Below the pieces are notes generated by a model, which was not told where the DNA came from, did not search any database, and saw nothing but the letters and a program-made list of their open reading frames with translations. The translations under genes and the position numbers were made by a program. DNA of 64,000 bases from Clostridium mobile (lineage in GTDB: Bacteria > Bacillota > Clostridia > Clostridiales > Clostridiaceae), in assembly GCF_018918285.1 (NCBI RefSeq), contig NZ_JAHLQF010000002.1, positions 620,001-684,000 on the forward strand, in the 5' to 3' direction. Positions 55,518 to 63,700 of the stretch are shown here, piece by piece; the stretch's first letter is position 1; each line of letters begins with the position of its first letter.

Positions 55518-55558
55518 AAATAATAAAGGCTCCACAAAAGTGAGAGTCTTTATTATTT
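55518..55558 (-). terminator. Terminator of the TetR gene
   Basis: Minus-strand AAATAATAAAGACTCTC pairs with GAGCCTTTATTATTT around CACTTTTGTG. The stem begins in the TetR stop region. Confidence 0.75.
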
Positions 55559-56170
55559 CAGTTTGATATTTTTATCTACCATGTAATAATGCAAATATTT
55601 ACAACACATTTCCTTAACTTTATTAGTTAAATCATAGCTACCTTTTGCCTCAGCCCAATTAAAAATAATTCCTCTTGTTAACAGTAAAAGTTCTTCTTGA
55701 ATAACAACAGCTTCTTCACTAGTTGTTATCTCATTATTGTCTTGTCCTAACTTAATTAATTTAGTTAATTCTTGAGCAATTCCTCTTTGTGATGATAATG
55801 GAAAATCAGATTCTTGTGTTAATAGTACACAATACATTTTTACAGTTAAATCAATTCCGTTATCTTCCATGATTCTCATTGGTAATAATGTTAAGTAAAT
55901 AATAATATTTTCCAAAACACTATTCTCTACTAAATATTCATGAGAATGGTTAATGAAAAACTCATCGTGTTTTTTTAATATTTCTAAGATAATATCATCT
56001 TTACTTTTAAAATGATGATAAAAAGCACCAATTGTAAGGCCTAAGGAATCGCAAATTTCTTTTACTGTTACAACGTCGTAGCCATATTCATTAAATTGTT
56101 TAATAGCAGTTTCAATTATTTTATCTCTTGTCTCAATTCCTTGTTGAGCTCTTTTTCCACGATGTTTCAT
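55553..56170 (-). CDS. TetR-family transcriptional regulator
   Basis: About 205 residues from the ATG at 56170, which has TGGAGG upstream. The HTH reads IIETAIKQFNEYGYDVVTVK, SLGLTIGAFYHHFKSKDDI. The C-terminal domain is all helical. It is divergent from the transporter-amidohydrolase pair at 56523-58940 and probably controls it. A small palindrome (AACG-TT-CGTT at 56208-56217) lies near its own promoter. Confidence 0.9.
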   Translation of the reverse strand: MKHRGKRAQQGIETRDKIIETAIKQFNEYGYDVVTVKEICDSLGLTIGAFYHHFKSKDDIILEILKKHDEFFINHSHEYLVENSVLENIIIYLTLLPMRIMEDNGIDLTVKMYCVLLTQESDFPLSSQRGIAQELTKLIKLGQDNNEITTSEEAVVIQEELLLLTRGIIFNWAEAKGSYDLTNKVKEMCCKYLHYYMVDKNIKLK

Positions 56171-56522
56171 TCTATAACCTCCAGGTATATCTTTTATTAT
56201 CAAATATAACGTTCGTTTTTTAGTTGAATTTTTTCATATAATTGAATGGTTAAACAAAAAAAGAACAGAAAGATTCTTCGTTGTTATAAATTCTATTATA
56301 TCTTATTTACTAATGTATATTCAAGCATCTACATAAGCAGATGCTTGAATTGCTTATTTTTATACTTAATTATACCTCTTTTGTGTAGTGAGTTTCTGAT
56401 GAATTATCAAGTTTAGGAGGTGAAAAATTCAAAATTTACACTATAGACGATTTATTCTGAATATATTGACATAGTCTATTAGGTATGATACTATGTTAAC
56501 AAATAAAAAAGGGGGCTATATT
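56171..56522. promoter_or_regulatory. Divergent control region of the TetR and transporter genes
   Basis: Contents: AACGTTCGTT (56208-56217), a small operator-like inverted repeat; a 10-bp hairpin TCAAGCATCT/AGATGCTTGA (56321-56348) with a weak T-rich tail; and a promoter pointing to the transporter, TTGACA (56466-56471), 17 bases, TACTAT (56489-56494). Confidence 0.6.
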
Positions 56523-57746
56523 ATGAATGAAGTAGTTTTAAATTCTTTATTAGGAGCTAGTTTACACCCAGTAATATACTTTGCAATCCTAATTATCTTT
56601 TTAGCCATCGGTGATGTTATATCAACATTATCAAAAGCTTATATCCCAAGTCTCTTTGTTTTTGCAGTTTTATTATTGATAGGAGTATGGACAAACATTA
56701 TTCCACAAGAAATTGTTAAATTAGCTGGTTTTTCCGATGCTTTTATTAGTGTGGTTATTGTAATGATTGTTGTTAATATGGGGTCAAGCCTCAGTATTAA
56801 TGACTTAAAAGTACAATGGAAAACCGTTGTCATCGGGTTAGGAGGCCTTGTTGGAGTTGCCTTATCGGTGCTACTAATTGGCGCTCCAATTTTTGGCTGG
56901 GACATGGCTGTAATTGCTACTCCTGTAGTTGGTGGTGGTCTTGTTGCCGCTTTTGAAATGCAAGCTGCTGCTTTACAAAAAGGCTTAGACTATATGGCAA
57001 TGGTTGCAATTTTAATTCTTACTCTACAGAACTTTCCTGCCTTTTTAGTTGTTCCTACTCTATTAAAACGTGTTGCAAGAAAAGAACTAGTAAAACGTAA
57101 TAAAGCTGAAAATAGTCAAGTTAAAAAAATAGAAGAACAAACTAAGAAAAAACTTTTTCCGGCATTACCAGAGCGTTATAATACGGTATCTGCAATTCTT
57201 GCAAAGATAGCTTTTGTTTCAGTTTTAGCTGTTTTGTCTAGTAGTCTAACAAAAGTTGTTTTAAATCCATACGATATTTCACCAACGATTTTTGCATTAT
57301 TCTATGGTGTTGTGGGCGTCGAGATTGGCATTTTACCAAAAAACGGTTTGGATCAAGCTAAGACATCTGGTCTATTCCTAATTGCTTCATTTGTGGGCAT
57401 TATGGGAACTTTAGCAACTGCAGATAAAAATGAAGTAGTTCAAACAATTGTACCAGTCTTTGGTTTAATCTTTATTGCAATGATTGGGATTGCTCTTATA
57501 TCAATTATTGTCGGTAAATTACTTAAAATTGACTGGGAATTATCATTTGCTATAGGATTAAACTGTTTATTAGGATTCCCTGTTAACTACTTATTAACTA
57601 TTGAATCCATTAAAGCAGTAACAGATGATGAGGAAGAATATGAATATTTATTAGAAAAGATTGCTCCAATTATGTTAGTCGCTGGATTTACAACCATTAC
57701 AATTGGTTCGGTAATTATGGCAGGAATTATGAAAAACTTCTTATAG
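56523..57746 (+). CDS. Membrane transporter of unknown specificity
   Basis: About 407 residues from ATG 56523, behind GGGGG. Roughly 11 membrane helices with two Gly-rich segments, AVIATPVVGGGLVAAFEMQAAA and FAIGLNCLLGFPVNYL, which look like the paired reentrant regions of sodium-linked carboxylate or amino-acid carriers (GltS-like architecture). I do not recognise the exact family. It is 15 bases from an M20 amidohydrolase, so it probably moves that enzyme's substrate. Confidence 0.7.
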   Translation: MNEVVLNSLLGASLHPVIYFAILIIFLAIGDVISTLSKAYIPSLFVFAVLLLIGVWTNIIPQEIVKLAGFSDAFISVVIVMIVVNMGSSLSINDLKVQWKTVVIGLGGLVGVALSVLLIGAPIFGWDMAVIATPVVGGGLVAAFEMQAAALQKGLDYMAMVAILILTLQNFPAFLVVPTLLKRVARKELVKRNKAENSQVKKIEEQTKKKLFPALPERYNTVSAILAKIAFVSVLAVLSSSLTKVVLNPYDISPTIFALFYGVVGVEIGILPKNGLDQAKTSGLFLIASFVGIMGTLATADKNEVVQTIVPVFGLIFIAMIGIALISIIVGKLLKIDWELSFAIGLNCLLGFPVNYLLTIESIKAVTDDEEEYEYLLEKIAPIMLVAGFTTITIGSVIMAGIMKNFL

Positions 57747-57761
57747 AAACGAGGGTTATCA

Positions 57762-58940
57762 ATGAAAATATTTTACAAGCAAGTAGAGGCTATATTTGAT
57801 GAGCTAGTTGCTATCAGACGTAGGATTCATCAAAATCCTGAATTAGGACTTGAATTGCCTAATACTATTAAAACAATTACTAAAGAATTAGATTTATATA
57901 ATATTGAATATGAAATAATTGAGAATTGCGGTATTCTAGCTCATGTTGGTAAAAATACAGGAAAAACAATCATGCTCAGAGCTGATATGGATGCATTGCC
58001 AATGGCAGAAGAAACTAATTTGTCTTTTAAATCGCAAAATGAAAACGTTATGCATTCTTGTGGTCATGATATTCATGCAACAATGTTATTGGGGGCTGCT
58101 ATAATATTAAAACAAAATGAAGATCAGTTAAATGGCTATGTAAAATTGCTTTTTCAACCTGATGAAGAGGGCTTAAAGGGTGCAAGATTAATGATTAAAT
58201 CTAAGGTTTTAGAAAATCCACGTGTTGATGCTGTTCTTGGAATTCATGTTGTGCCAGGTCAATTCCTGGATACTGGAACAATTCTTGGTGAAAGTGGAGC
58301 AATTATGGCTGGTAGTACCTCATTTGATATTAAATTAACTGGTAAAGGTGGACATGGTTCATCACCTGAAAATACTATTGATCCAATTTATGCTGCTGTT
58401 CAAATTTATCAAGGAATTTCATCAATTAAAACACGGGAGATTGATGCTCAAGAACCATTGGTCTTAACTATTGGCGAATTTTCATTTGGCAAAGCCAACA
58501 ATGTTATTCCTCATAGTGGAAGTCTAGCCGGAACAATTAGATTTTTTCATCGTGAAACAGGGGAATTTGCATTAAGAAGAGTTGAAGAGATTGCTACTTC
58601 AATTGCACAAGGTTTACGAGTTGAAGTTGATTTTAAATCAGGTGTCTTTTTACCACCAGTTGTTAATGATGAACAACTTACTGAACAATTATTGCCTTAT
58701 ATTAAAGAAGAAATTGGAGAAGAAAAAGTTAAAGACTTTAATTTTAAATTTATGAGTTCAGAAGACTTTGCATTCTACGGTGAAGTTGTTCCTACGCTAT
58801 ACTTAAATATTGGAGCTGGTTCTAAAAAAGATGGCTATGAATTTTCACTACATCACCATAAAACTTTGTTTGATGAAAATGTAATTAAAGATGGGATATC
58901 GAGTTTAGTTGCTTCTGTCTTTGGTTATTTAAATAATTAA
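57762..58940 (+). CDS. M20D-family amidohydrolase (hippurate hydrolase-like)
   Basis: 392 residues. Metal and catalytic motifs are RRIHQNPELGLELP, LRADMDALPM, HSCGHDIHATMLLG, QPDEEGLKGA and GIHVVPGQ, with a C-terminal DFAFYGE. These fit the AmhX/HipO group that cleaves N-acyl amino acids. Co-transcribed with the carrier upstream. A second M20 enzyme with a carrier is found at 21894-24793; the two are not close relatives. Confidence 0.9.
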   Translation: MKIFYKQVEAIFDELVAIRRRIHQNPELGLELPNTIKTITKELDLYNIEYEIIENCGILAHVGKNTGKTIMLRADMDALPMAEETNLSFKSQNENVMHSCGHDIHATMLLGAAIILKQNEDQLNGYVKLLFQPDEEGLKGARLMIKSKVLENPRVDAVLGIHVVPGQFLDTGTILGESGAIMAGSTSFDIKLTGKGGHGSSPENTIDPIYAAVQIYQGISSIKTREIDAQEPLVLTIGEFSFGKANNVIPHSGSLAGTIRFFHRETGEFALRRVEEIATSIAQGLRVEVDFKSGVFLPPVVNDEQLTEQLLPYIKEEIGEEKVKDFNFKFMSSEDFAFYGEVVPTLYLNIGAGSKKDGYEFSLHHHKTLFDENVIKDGISSLVASVFGYLNN

Positions 58941-58958
58941 ATAAAAACTTTACCATTA

Positions 58959-58996
58959 ATGCGTTAGTAAATAGAATTGAATTCTAAAACTAACGC
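58959..58996 (+). terminator. Rho-independent terminator, recurrent GCGTTAGT type
   Basis: ATGCGTTAGT (58959-58968) pairs with ACTAACGCAT (58981-58990), then TTTTTATTT. Third member of the family at 399-443 and 14802-14848. Confidence 0.85.
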
Positions 58997-59007
58997 ATTT
59001 TTTATTT

Positions 59008-59066
59008 AAAATATATTGACAATATATATCATTTAGTAATATATCATTAAATGATATACTGTTAAA
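59008..59066 (+). promoter_or_regulatory. PadR promoter with repeated ATCATTTA operator units
   Basis: TTGACA (59008-59013) precedes three close repeats of ATATCATTTA or its reverse TAAATGATAT, at ~59017-59026, ~59033-59049 (a near-palindrome) and 59054-59065. This clustering over the promoter suggests autorepression by the PadR protein encoded next. Confidence 0.65.
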
Positions 59067-59085
59067 TGATATAGGAGGGGAAGAA

Positions 59086-59439
59086 GTGGCTCGTGGAAAA
59101 GCACTAGATGAAGATATATTGACGGATTCAACCTATTATATTTTGCTTACATTAGTTAAACCAATGCACGGATATGGGGTAATGCAGGAAGTTCAAGAAC
59201 TTTCACAGGGAGAAATGATAATAGGCCCAGCAAGTCTTTATACAATCATAAAAAAGCTGCAAAATGCAGATTTAATCCAATTGATGGATAGCGATGAAGA
59301 AAGACGTAAGACATATAGCTTAACTTTGAAGGGCAAGGAAATATTAAAAAAGGATATTAAAAGAAGAATAACTATGGTAGAGCACGGGAAAGAAGCATTA
59401 AAGTATTTAGAGGAGGAAAGTGACCATGGAGAAGTATAA
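59086..59439 (+). CDS. PadR-family transcriptional regulator
   Basis: 117 residues from GTG behind GGAGGGG. The PadR winged helix reads YYILLTLVKPMHGYGVMQEV, GPASLYTIIKKLQNADLIQ and RKTYSLTLKGKEIL. It overlaps the DUF2812 gene by 14 bases; PadR-DUF2812 pairs are common in Firmicutes. Confidence 0.92.
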   Translation: MARGKALDEDILTDSTYYILLTLVKPMHGYGVMQEVQELSQGEMIIGPASLYTIIKKLQNADLIQLMDSDEERRKTYSLTLKGKEILKKDIKRRITMVEHGKEALKYLEEESDHGEV

Positions 59440-60007
59440 ATATTTAATAAACATGGGATTAGCTTTTGAAGAAGATAGGATGATGAAGAAATTGAGCAAA
59501 ATGGCTAAAGAGGGGTGGATTCTTGAAAAAATGACAATTTTTAAGTATAAGTTAGTTAAAGCTGAACCAAAAGAATTGATATATTCAATGGATTCCAAAC
59601 AATTAGATGATGATAAAGATAAAGATAAAGATAAAGATAAAGATGAGTATTTTGAATTTTTTAAGAGTAGTGGGTGGGAGCATATGTGTTCTCTTAATGA
59701 CATTCATTTTTTCTCAGCTCCGCCAAATACTATTCCAATATATACTGATGAAGAAAATTATTTAAGTAAATATTCAAGTTCAAAAGAAATATATAAGAAA
59801 ACATTATTTACTTCAGTAGGATTACTTATTATTATAGCTTTAATTGAATATTTTCTGGGCTATAAAATGCCTGGAACGATATTAGAAGATATATTATTTA
59901 TTATAGGTATAATTTCAGTAGCACTTGTAGTGCCATCACTAATGGTGGTTACAGCATATTTTTTAAAAGAAAAGAAAATAAAAGCCCATGGATGTACCCG
60001 TAAGTAA
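59426..60007 (+). CDS. DUF2812-domain membrane protein
   Basis: About 193 residues. The N-terminal ~100 residues are the DUF2812 domain (YLINMGLAFEEDRMMKKLSK, AKEGWILEKM, SSGWEHMCSLNDIHFFSAP), followed by two membrane helices (~128-146 and ~155-178). Inside the domain, a GATAAA x5 run codes KDKDKDKDKD. ATG 59426 follows AGGAGG. Likely a membrane partner or target of the PadR system; function unknown. Confidence 0.8.
   Translation: MEKYKYLINMGLAFEEDRMMKKLSKMAKEGWILEKMTIFKYKLVKAEPKELIYSMDSKQLDDDKDKDKDKDKDEYFEFFKSSGWEHMCSLNDIHFFSAPPNTIPIYTDEENYLSKYSSSKEIYKKTLFTSVGLLIIIALIEYFLGYKMPGTILEDILFIIGIISVALVVPSLMVVTAYFLKEKKIKAHGCTRK
59612..59641 (+). repeat. Hexanucleotide tandem repeat, GATAAA x5
   Basis: Five exact GATAAA units inside the DUF2812 gene. 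Copy change would alter length by Asp-Lys pairs without shifting the frame. Confidence 0.9.
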
Positions 60008-60050
60008 TTGTTGGTTTTTCATATGAGCTTTTAAATTTAGCATATATATG

Positions 60051-60078
60051 ACCTTTTTTCCTTTGGTTATCGTAGTAT
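60051..60078 (+). promoter_or_regulatory. Candidate SigI-like promoter
   Basis: ACC (60051-60053), a T-rich run, then ATCGTAGT (60069-60076), with 17 bases from ACC to CGTA as in the element at 18395. Upstream block is TGACC rather than GTACC. Confidence 0.45.
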
Positions 60079-60121
60079 AAATATAAGATAATAAGTATAA
60101 TAATCCAAAGGAGGAAAATTA

Positions 60122-61078
60122 ATGATTAAAAAGAAAGTAATTTTGCTATTAACTTGTGTTGCTTTAGCATTACCTATAGGTGGAGTTTCAGCAGCTGATG
60201 TGAAACATGATAATGTAGCAGTGGTGATTAGTAACAATACAAGTAGTAAAGATGTGAAAATCGCTACTCAAAATGTGGAGGGAGAAATATTAAATATAAG
60301 AGATACTAAAAATGGTATAATGCTTTCCATGGAAGATATTAATATCTCTATTGATGATAAAAGTGAAATAATAAATGAATTTGATGGAAAGAAATTAACT
60401 AAAAATGATTTAAAAAAGGGCATGAAAATTAGAGCTTATTATGGACCAGCGGTTACTTTAAGCATTCCACCTATGTCCTATGGTAGAAAAATTATAGTTT
60501 CCCAGGAAAGCGAGAACATAGGAGCTGTAGAACAAAATATAGGTAGTATAGTTGAATTAAATAATAAAAAGAATGGAAAGAATGCATATATAAAATCAAA
60601 GGATGGATCTGCATTTACTTTTATTACAGAAAAAACTGAAATAGTAAATGGAGAAGGAAAAAAAGTATCCATCGAAGATTTAAAAGAATGGAATAAAATA
60701 AGAATATATTTTGATAAAAAAGATGGAATTATAGATTTTAAAGGATTTGTTACTACTGTATATATACCTGAAAAAATAGTTGTTTTAGATAAAGTAGAAA
60801 AAGATTTACTAGCTACTCAGGGAAAAATAACTAGCTTAACTGATAGTAAAGCAGGAGGAACTATCCTTTTAGAAGGTAAAAAAGCTACAGAATTTGGATA
60901 TGATGTAATAAAGCTTAACATAAATGAAAATACAAAAATTATAGATGTAAAAAATAAAAAACAATTATCCTATAAAGATTTAAAAGAAGGCACTGAGATA
61001 GTAGCTTATTATGGTGGTGCAGTTACAAGAAGTATGCCTGCTATAGGAAACTGTATGGAAATAATAGTTTTACAATAG
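60122..61078 (+). CDS. Secreted protein with three small beta-type repeats (DUF5666-like)
   Basis: 318 residues. A Sec signal peptide ends near VSAAD. The mature chain has three repeats of ~70-80 residues, each of the type 'G.I..I.D...G..........I.I.....I......K.LT..DLK.GMKI.AYYG', with the first and third ending in TLSIPPMSYGRKIIV and TRSMPAIGNCMEIIV. The same fold-type occurs in the protein at 18459. AAAGGAGG precedes the ATG and a SigI-like promoter stands upstream. Confidence 0.78.
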   Translation: MIKKKVILLLTCVALALPIGGVSAADVKHDNVAVVISNNTSSKDVKIATQNVEGEILNIRDTKNGIMLSMEDINISIDDKSEIINEFDGKKLTKNDLKKGMKIRAYYGPAVTLSIPPMSYGRKIIVSQESENIGAVEQNIGSIVELNNKKNGKNAYIKSKDGSAFTFITEKTEIVNGEGKKVSIEDLKEWNKIRIYFDKKDGIIDFKGFVTTVYIPEKIVVLDKVEKDLLATQGKITSLTDSKAGGTILLEGKKATEFGYDVIKLNINENTKIIDVKNKKQLSYKDLKEGTEIVAYYGGAVTRSMPAIGNCMEIIVLQ

Positions 61079-61097
61079 CCTAAAAGGTAATAAAGAT

Positions 61098-61126
61098 AAA
61101 GCAGTAGGGGAACCTACTGCTTTTTT
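61098..61126 (+). terminator. Terminator after the secreted-protein gene
   Basis: AAAGCAGTAGG pairs with CCTACTGCTTT, then TTTTT. Confidence 0.9.
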
Positions 61127-61212
61127 ATTAAGGTTTTGTAATAAATAGTCGAAAATTTAATGTGACATATTGGTAAAAATGAAAAATGTTGTTTTATAAT
61201 TAGGAAGGAAAT

Positions 61213-62757
61213 ATGGAATTAAATATGAATACAGAAAAACACTCAGAAGTAAACTGCAATTTAAAAACTATGTTTGAAAATCTTGATAGCGTATCTATTT
61301 TTGTTTTAGATAAATATTATAGATATACTTTAATAAATAATAAGCACAAAATGCTTATGAAAAAGTTAATAGGCGTAGATAGTGAAGTAGGAATGAGTAT
61401 ATTAGATATGATTGATAAAGTAGGAAATGATTCTATGAATAAAAATTTTATATCAAGAATTAAGAAAAAGTTACTCATTGCTTTTAAGGGTATCAGGGTT
61501 AGTGCTAACGAAGAAGTGTTAATAAAAAAAAATCGAATAGAATATTACAGAATAGAAATGATACCTATCAAAGATGAAAATGGACACACTACAGAAGTAG
61601 GTGTATGTATTTTAAATATAACCGATAGAATTATTGTTATGAAACATTCTTTAAAAAAGAAGTTAGATAACTCTCTAGAATATGAGGAAAAGTGTAATTT
61701 CCTTAGAAATGTAAGTCATGAAATAAGAACTCCTATAAATGGAATTATTGGACTAATAGATATTATATTAAAAGATGAATTGAGTTTTAAACAAAAAGAA
61801 TATATGATGGCCGTTAAAGATTCGACTAATTCTTTATTAGATAACATGAATGATATATTAGAGAATTGTAAAATTGAATCCGATAAGTTAGAATCCTACT
61901 ATAAAAAATTTAATGATACCTCTGAAAATAATATTAAATTTAAGGAAAATGTACATAAAGTTGAAAAGGAATTTAAAAAGTTCAATGAAAAAAAAGAAGT
62001 AAAAATATTAGTAGGGGAAGATAATTTAGTCAATCAAATGGTGATCAGTGAATTGATAAAAATACTTGGATGGAAGGGCAAAGTTGTAAATAATGGGATA
62101 GAAGTAATAGAAGCATTGGAAAGGGATAGTTATAATTTAATATTGATGGATATCTCTATGCCTGAAATGGGTGGGATAGAAGCGATGAATATAATTAAAG
62201 GCATAAAAAAATTTGAAAAAATCCCTATAATCGCATTGACAGCATATGCCTTATCAGAAGATAAAGAAAGACTTATAAAATTAGGTATGGATGATTATTT
62301 ATCAAAACCAATAGATAAAGAAAAATTATACTCTATGGTAAATAAATATTTGAATCTTAATGAAGAAGAGTGTAATAAAGATGAATTAAATTTAGATGAT
62401 AAGTGTTTTGATGGATTGAAAAGATTGGACAAAGTCTTAGATGGAAATAAAGAATTAATATTTGAATTAGGAAATAAAATGATAGATTTATTTTCTAAAG
62501 AGCAAATGGATGAAATAATTTGCTTTGCTAAAAAAGGGAAAATAAAAGAATTATCAGAAATAACACATAAATTAAAGGGTGCTATTTCAAACTTTGGATT
62601 AACAGAAATTAGTACTCTTTTAAATGATATTAAAGAAAAGGCTATGCTAGGGGAGATGGATTCAGTATATAAATTAATTGGTGAAATAAGTAGCAATATA
62701 AAGAAATTTAAAGAAAAACTCATGAAATACTGTAATAAATCTAAGTCTTACATATAA
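61213..62757 (+). CDS. Hybrid histidine kinase-like phosphorelay protein without an ATPase domain
   Basis: 514 residues. A PAS-type domain (~15-145) is followed by HisKA with His169 in RNVSHEIRTPINGIIGLID, a receiver (Asp313 in LILMDISMPEMGG; Lys in YLSKP) and an Hpt domain with His452 in THKLKGAISNFG. Between HisKA (~230) and the receiver (~262) there are only ~30 charged residues: the HATPase domain (N, G1 and G2 boxes) is missing. It cannot phosphorylate itself as written and may serve as a phosphate relay or be a natural deletion. Confidence 0.85.
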   Translation: MELNMNTEKHSEVNCNLKTMFENLDSVSIFVLDKYYRYTLINNKHKMLMKKLIGVDSEVGMSILDMIDKVGNDSMNKNFISRIKKKLLIAFKGIRVSANEEVLIKKNRIEYYRIEMIPIKDENGHTTEVGVCILNITDRIIVMKHSLKKKLDNSLEYEEKCNFLRNVSHEIRTPINGIIGLIDIILKDELSFKQKEYMMAVKDSTNSLLDNMNDILENCKIESDKLESYYKKFNDTSENNIKFKENVHKVEKEFKKFNEKKEVKILVGEDNLVNQMVISELIKILGWKGKVVNNGIEVIEALERDSYNLILMDISMPEMGGIEAMNIIKGIKKFEKIPIIALTAYALSEDKERLIKLGMDDYLSKPIDKEKLYSMVNKYLNLNEEECNKDELNLDDKCFDGLKRLDKVLDGNKELIFELGNKMIDLFSKEQMDEIICFAKKGKIKELSEITHKLKGAISNFGLTEISTLLNDIKEKAMLGEMDSVYKLIGEISSNIKKFKEKLMKYCNKSKSYI

Positions 62758-63076
62758 TAGATTTTTAAAAAAATTGACTTATAAACTATTATGGTGTAAC
62801 ATTTTCCTTAGATAGTAAATTTTATGTTACTAATAAGACTAATAGAAAATAAGTATTTATTTAGCTATAGGTATATTGGTATGTTCGTATATTTACATGA
62901 TTTTAAAATATAAATTACTGGTATGATTAATAGAGAATATGTAATTATTCTGCTAGATATAAGCCAGCGTAGTTAGTTTTTATTTATACTAAAGACTAAT
63001 TACGCTGGTTTTTTGTTTATGCATATTGATAAATTTTGACTTATTTATTTAATAATGTTAAATGGGGGTATATGCG
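62758..63076. other. Intergenic region with an orphan promoter and a terminator
   Basis: No gene seen. TTGACT (62774-62779), 17 bases, TAACAT (62797-62802) looks like a promoter. About 160 bases later a strong terminator follows (62964-63016). This could be a short non-coding RNA. No c-di-GMP riboswitch signature was recognised. Confidence 0.45.
62964..63016 (+). terminator. Terminator upstream of the HD-GYP gene
   Basis: CCAGCGTAGTTAGT pairs with ACTAATTACGCTGG (one mismatch), then TTTTTTG. Confidence 0.8.
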
Positions 63077-63664
63077 GTGGAAATGAGTTATTTAATAAAT
63101 ACTGATTTTAAGGTAGATAAACATGAAAATATAAGTTTAGAAACTTTTTTGCATAGCAAGAGGGTGGCAGTTTATGCGAAAAGAATAGGACAGTATATGG
63201 GTTATTCCTCTAAGGAAATTAATACTTTAATTTTACTTTCATTAAGCCATGATATTGGAAAATCAAGAATACCAAAGAATATCCTTAATAAAAAAGGAAA
63301 GTTAACAAATTTTGAATTTGAAACTATTAAAATGCATGCTGAATATGGAGCAGAGATATTAATAGAAAATAAATATTCTAAAGACTTTTACGATAGTGTT
63401 AAGTACCATCATGAGAACTATGATGGAAGCGGATATTATGGATTGTACAAAGATGAAATCCCTATTGCTTCTCGTATAATTCGAATAGCAGATGTTTTTG
63501 ATGCATTAACCACAAATAGGCCTTACAGAGAAGCCTATACAATAGAAGAATCATTGGAGATTATGATATGTGAAAAAAATATGTATGATCCTAAACTGTT
63601 TGAAATATTTATAAAATTTGTCAAGGAAAATATAAATATAAATTTATTTAGCAATATATCATAA
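63077..63664 (+). CDS. HD-GYP domain protein, probable c-di-GMP phosphodiesterase
   Basis: About 195 residues, a single HD-GYP domain. Motifs are SHDIGKSRIPK (HD), KMHAEYGAEIL, and HHENYDGSGYYGL where the family has HHExxDGxGYP, so the final Pro is Tyr. IADVFDALTTNRPYR and late YDP follow. There is no receiver or sensor domain. The start is uncertain: GTG 63077 has GGGGG at a good distance, ATG 63083 is also possible. Confidence 0.82.
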   Translation: MEMSYLINTDFKVDKHENISLETFLHSKRVAVYAKRIGQYMGYSSKEINTLILLSLSHDIGKSRIPKNILNKKGKLTNFEFETIKMHAEYGAEILIENKYSKDFYDSVKYHHENYDGSGYYGLYKDEIPIASRIIRIADVFDALTTNRPYREAYTIEESLEIMICEKNMYDPKLFEIFIKFVKENININLFSNIS

Positions 63665-63700
63665 AAAATATGAAGAAGAATTACGACATAGAGGTGTACA

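Noticed and set aside
56321-56348. Hairpin TCAAGCATCT/AGATGCTTGA as a terminator
   Set aside because: It lies between divergent genes and has only a weak T-rich tail; left as an unexplained palindrome.
59407-59703. Minus-strand frame with an LSLSLSLS run
   Set aside because: It is the shadow of the GATAAA repeat in the DUF2812 gene.
62758-63076. c-di-GMP riboswitch before the HD-GYP gene
   Set aside because: None of the conserved GEMM core bases were recognised in this stretch.
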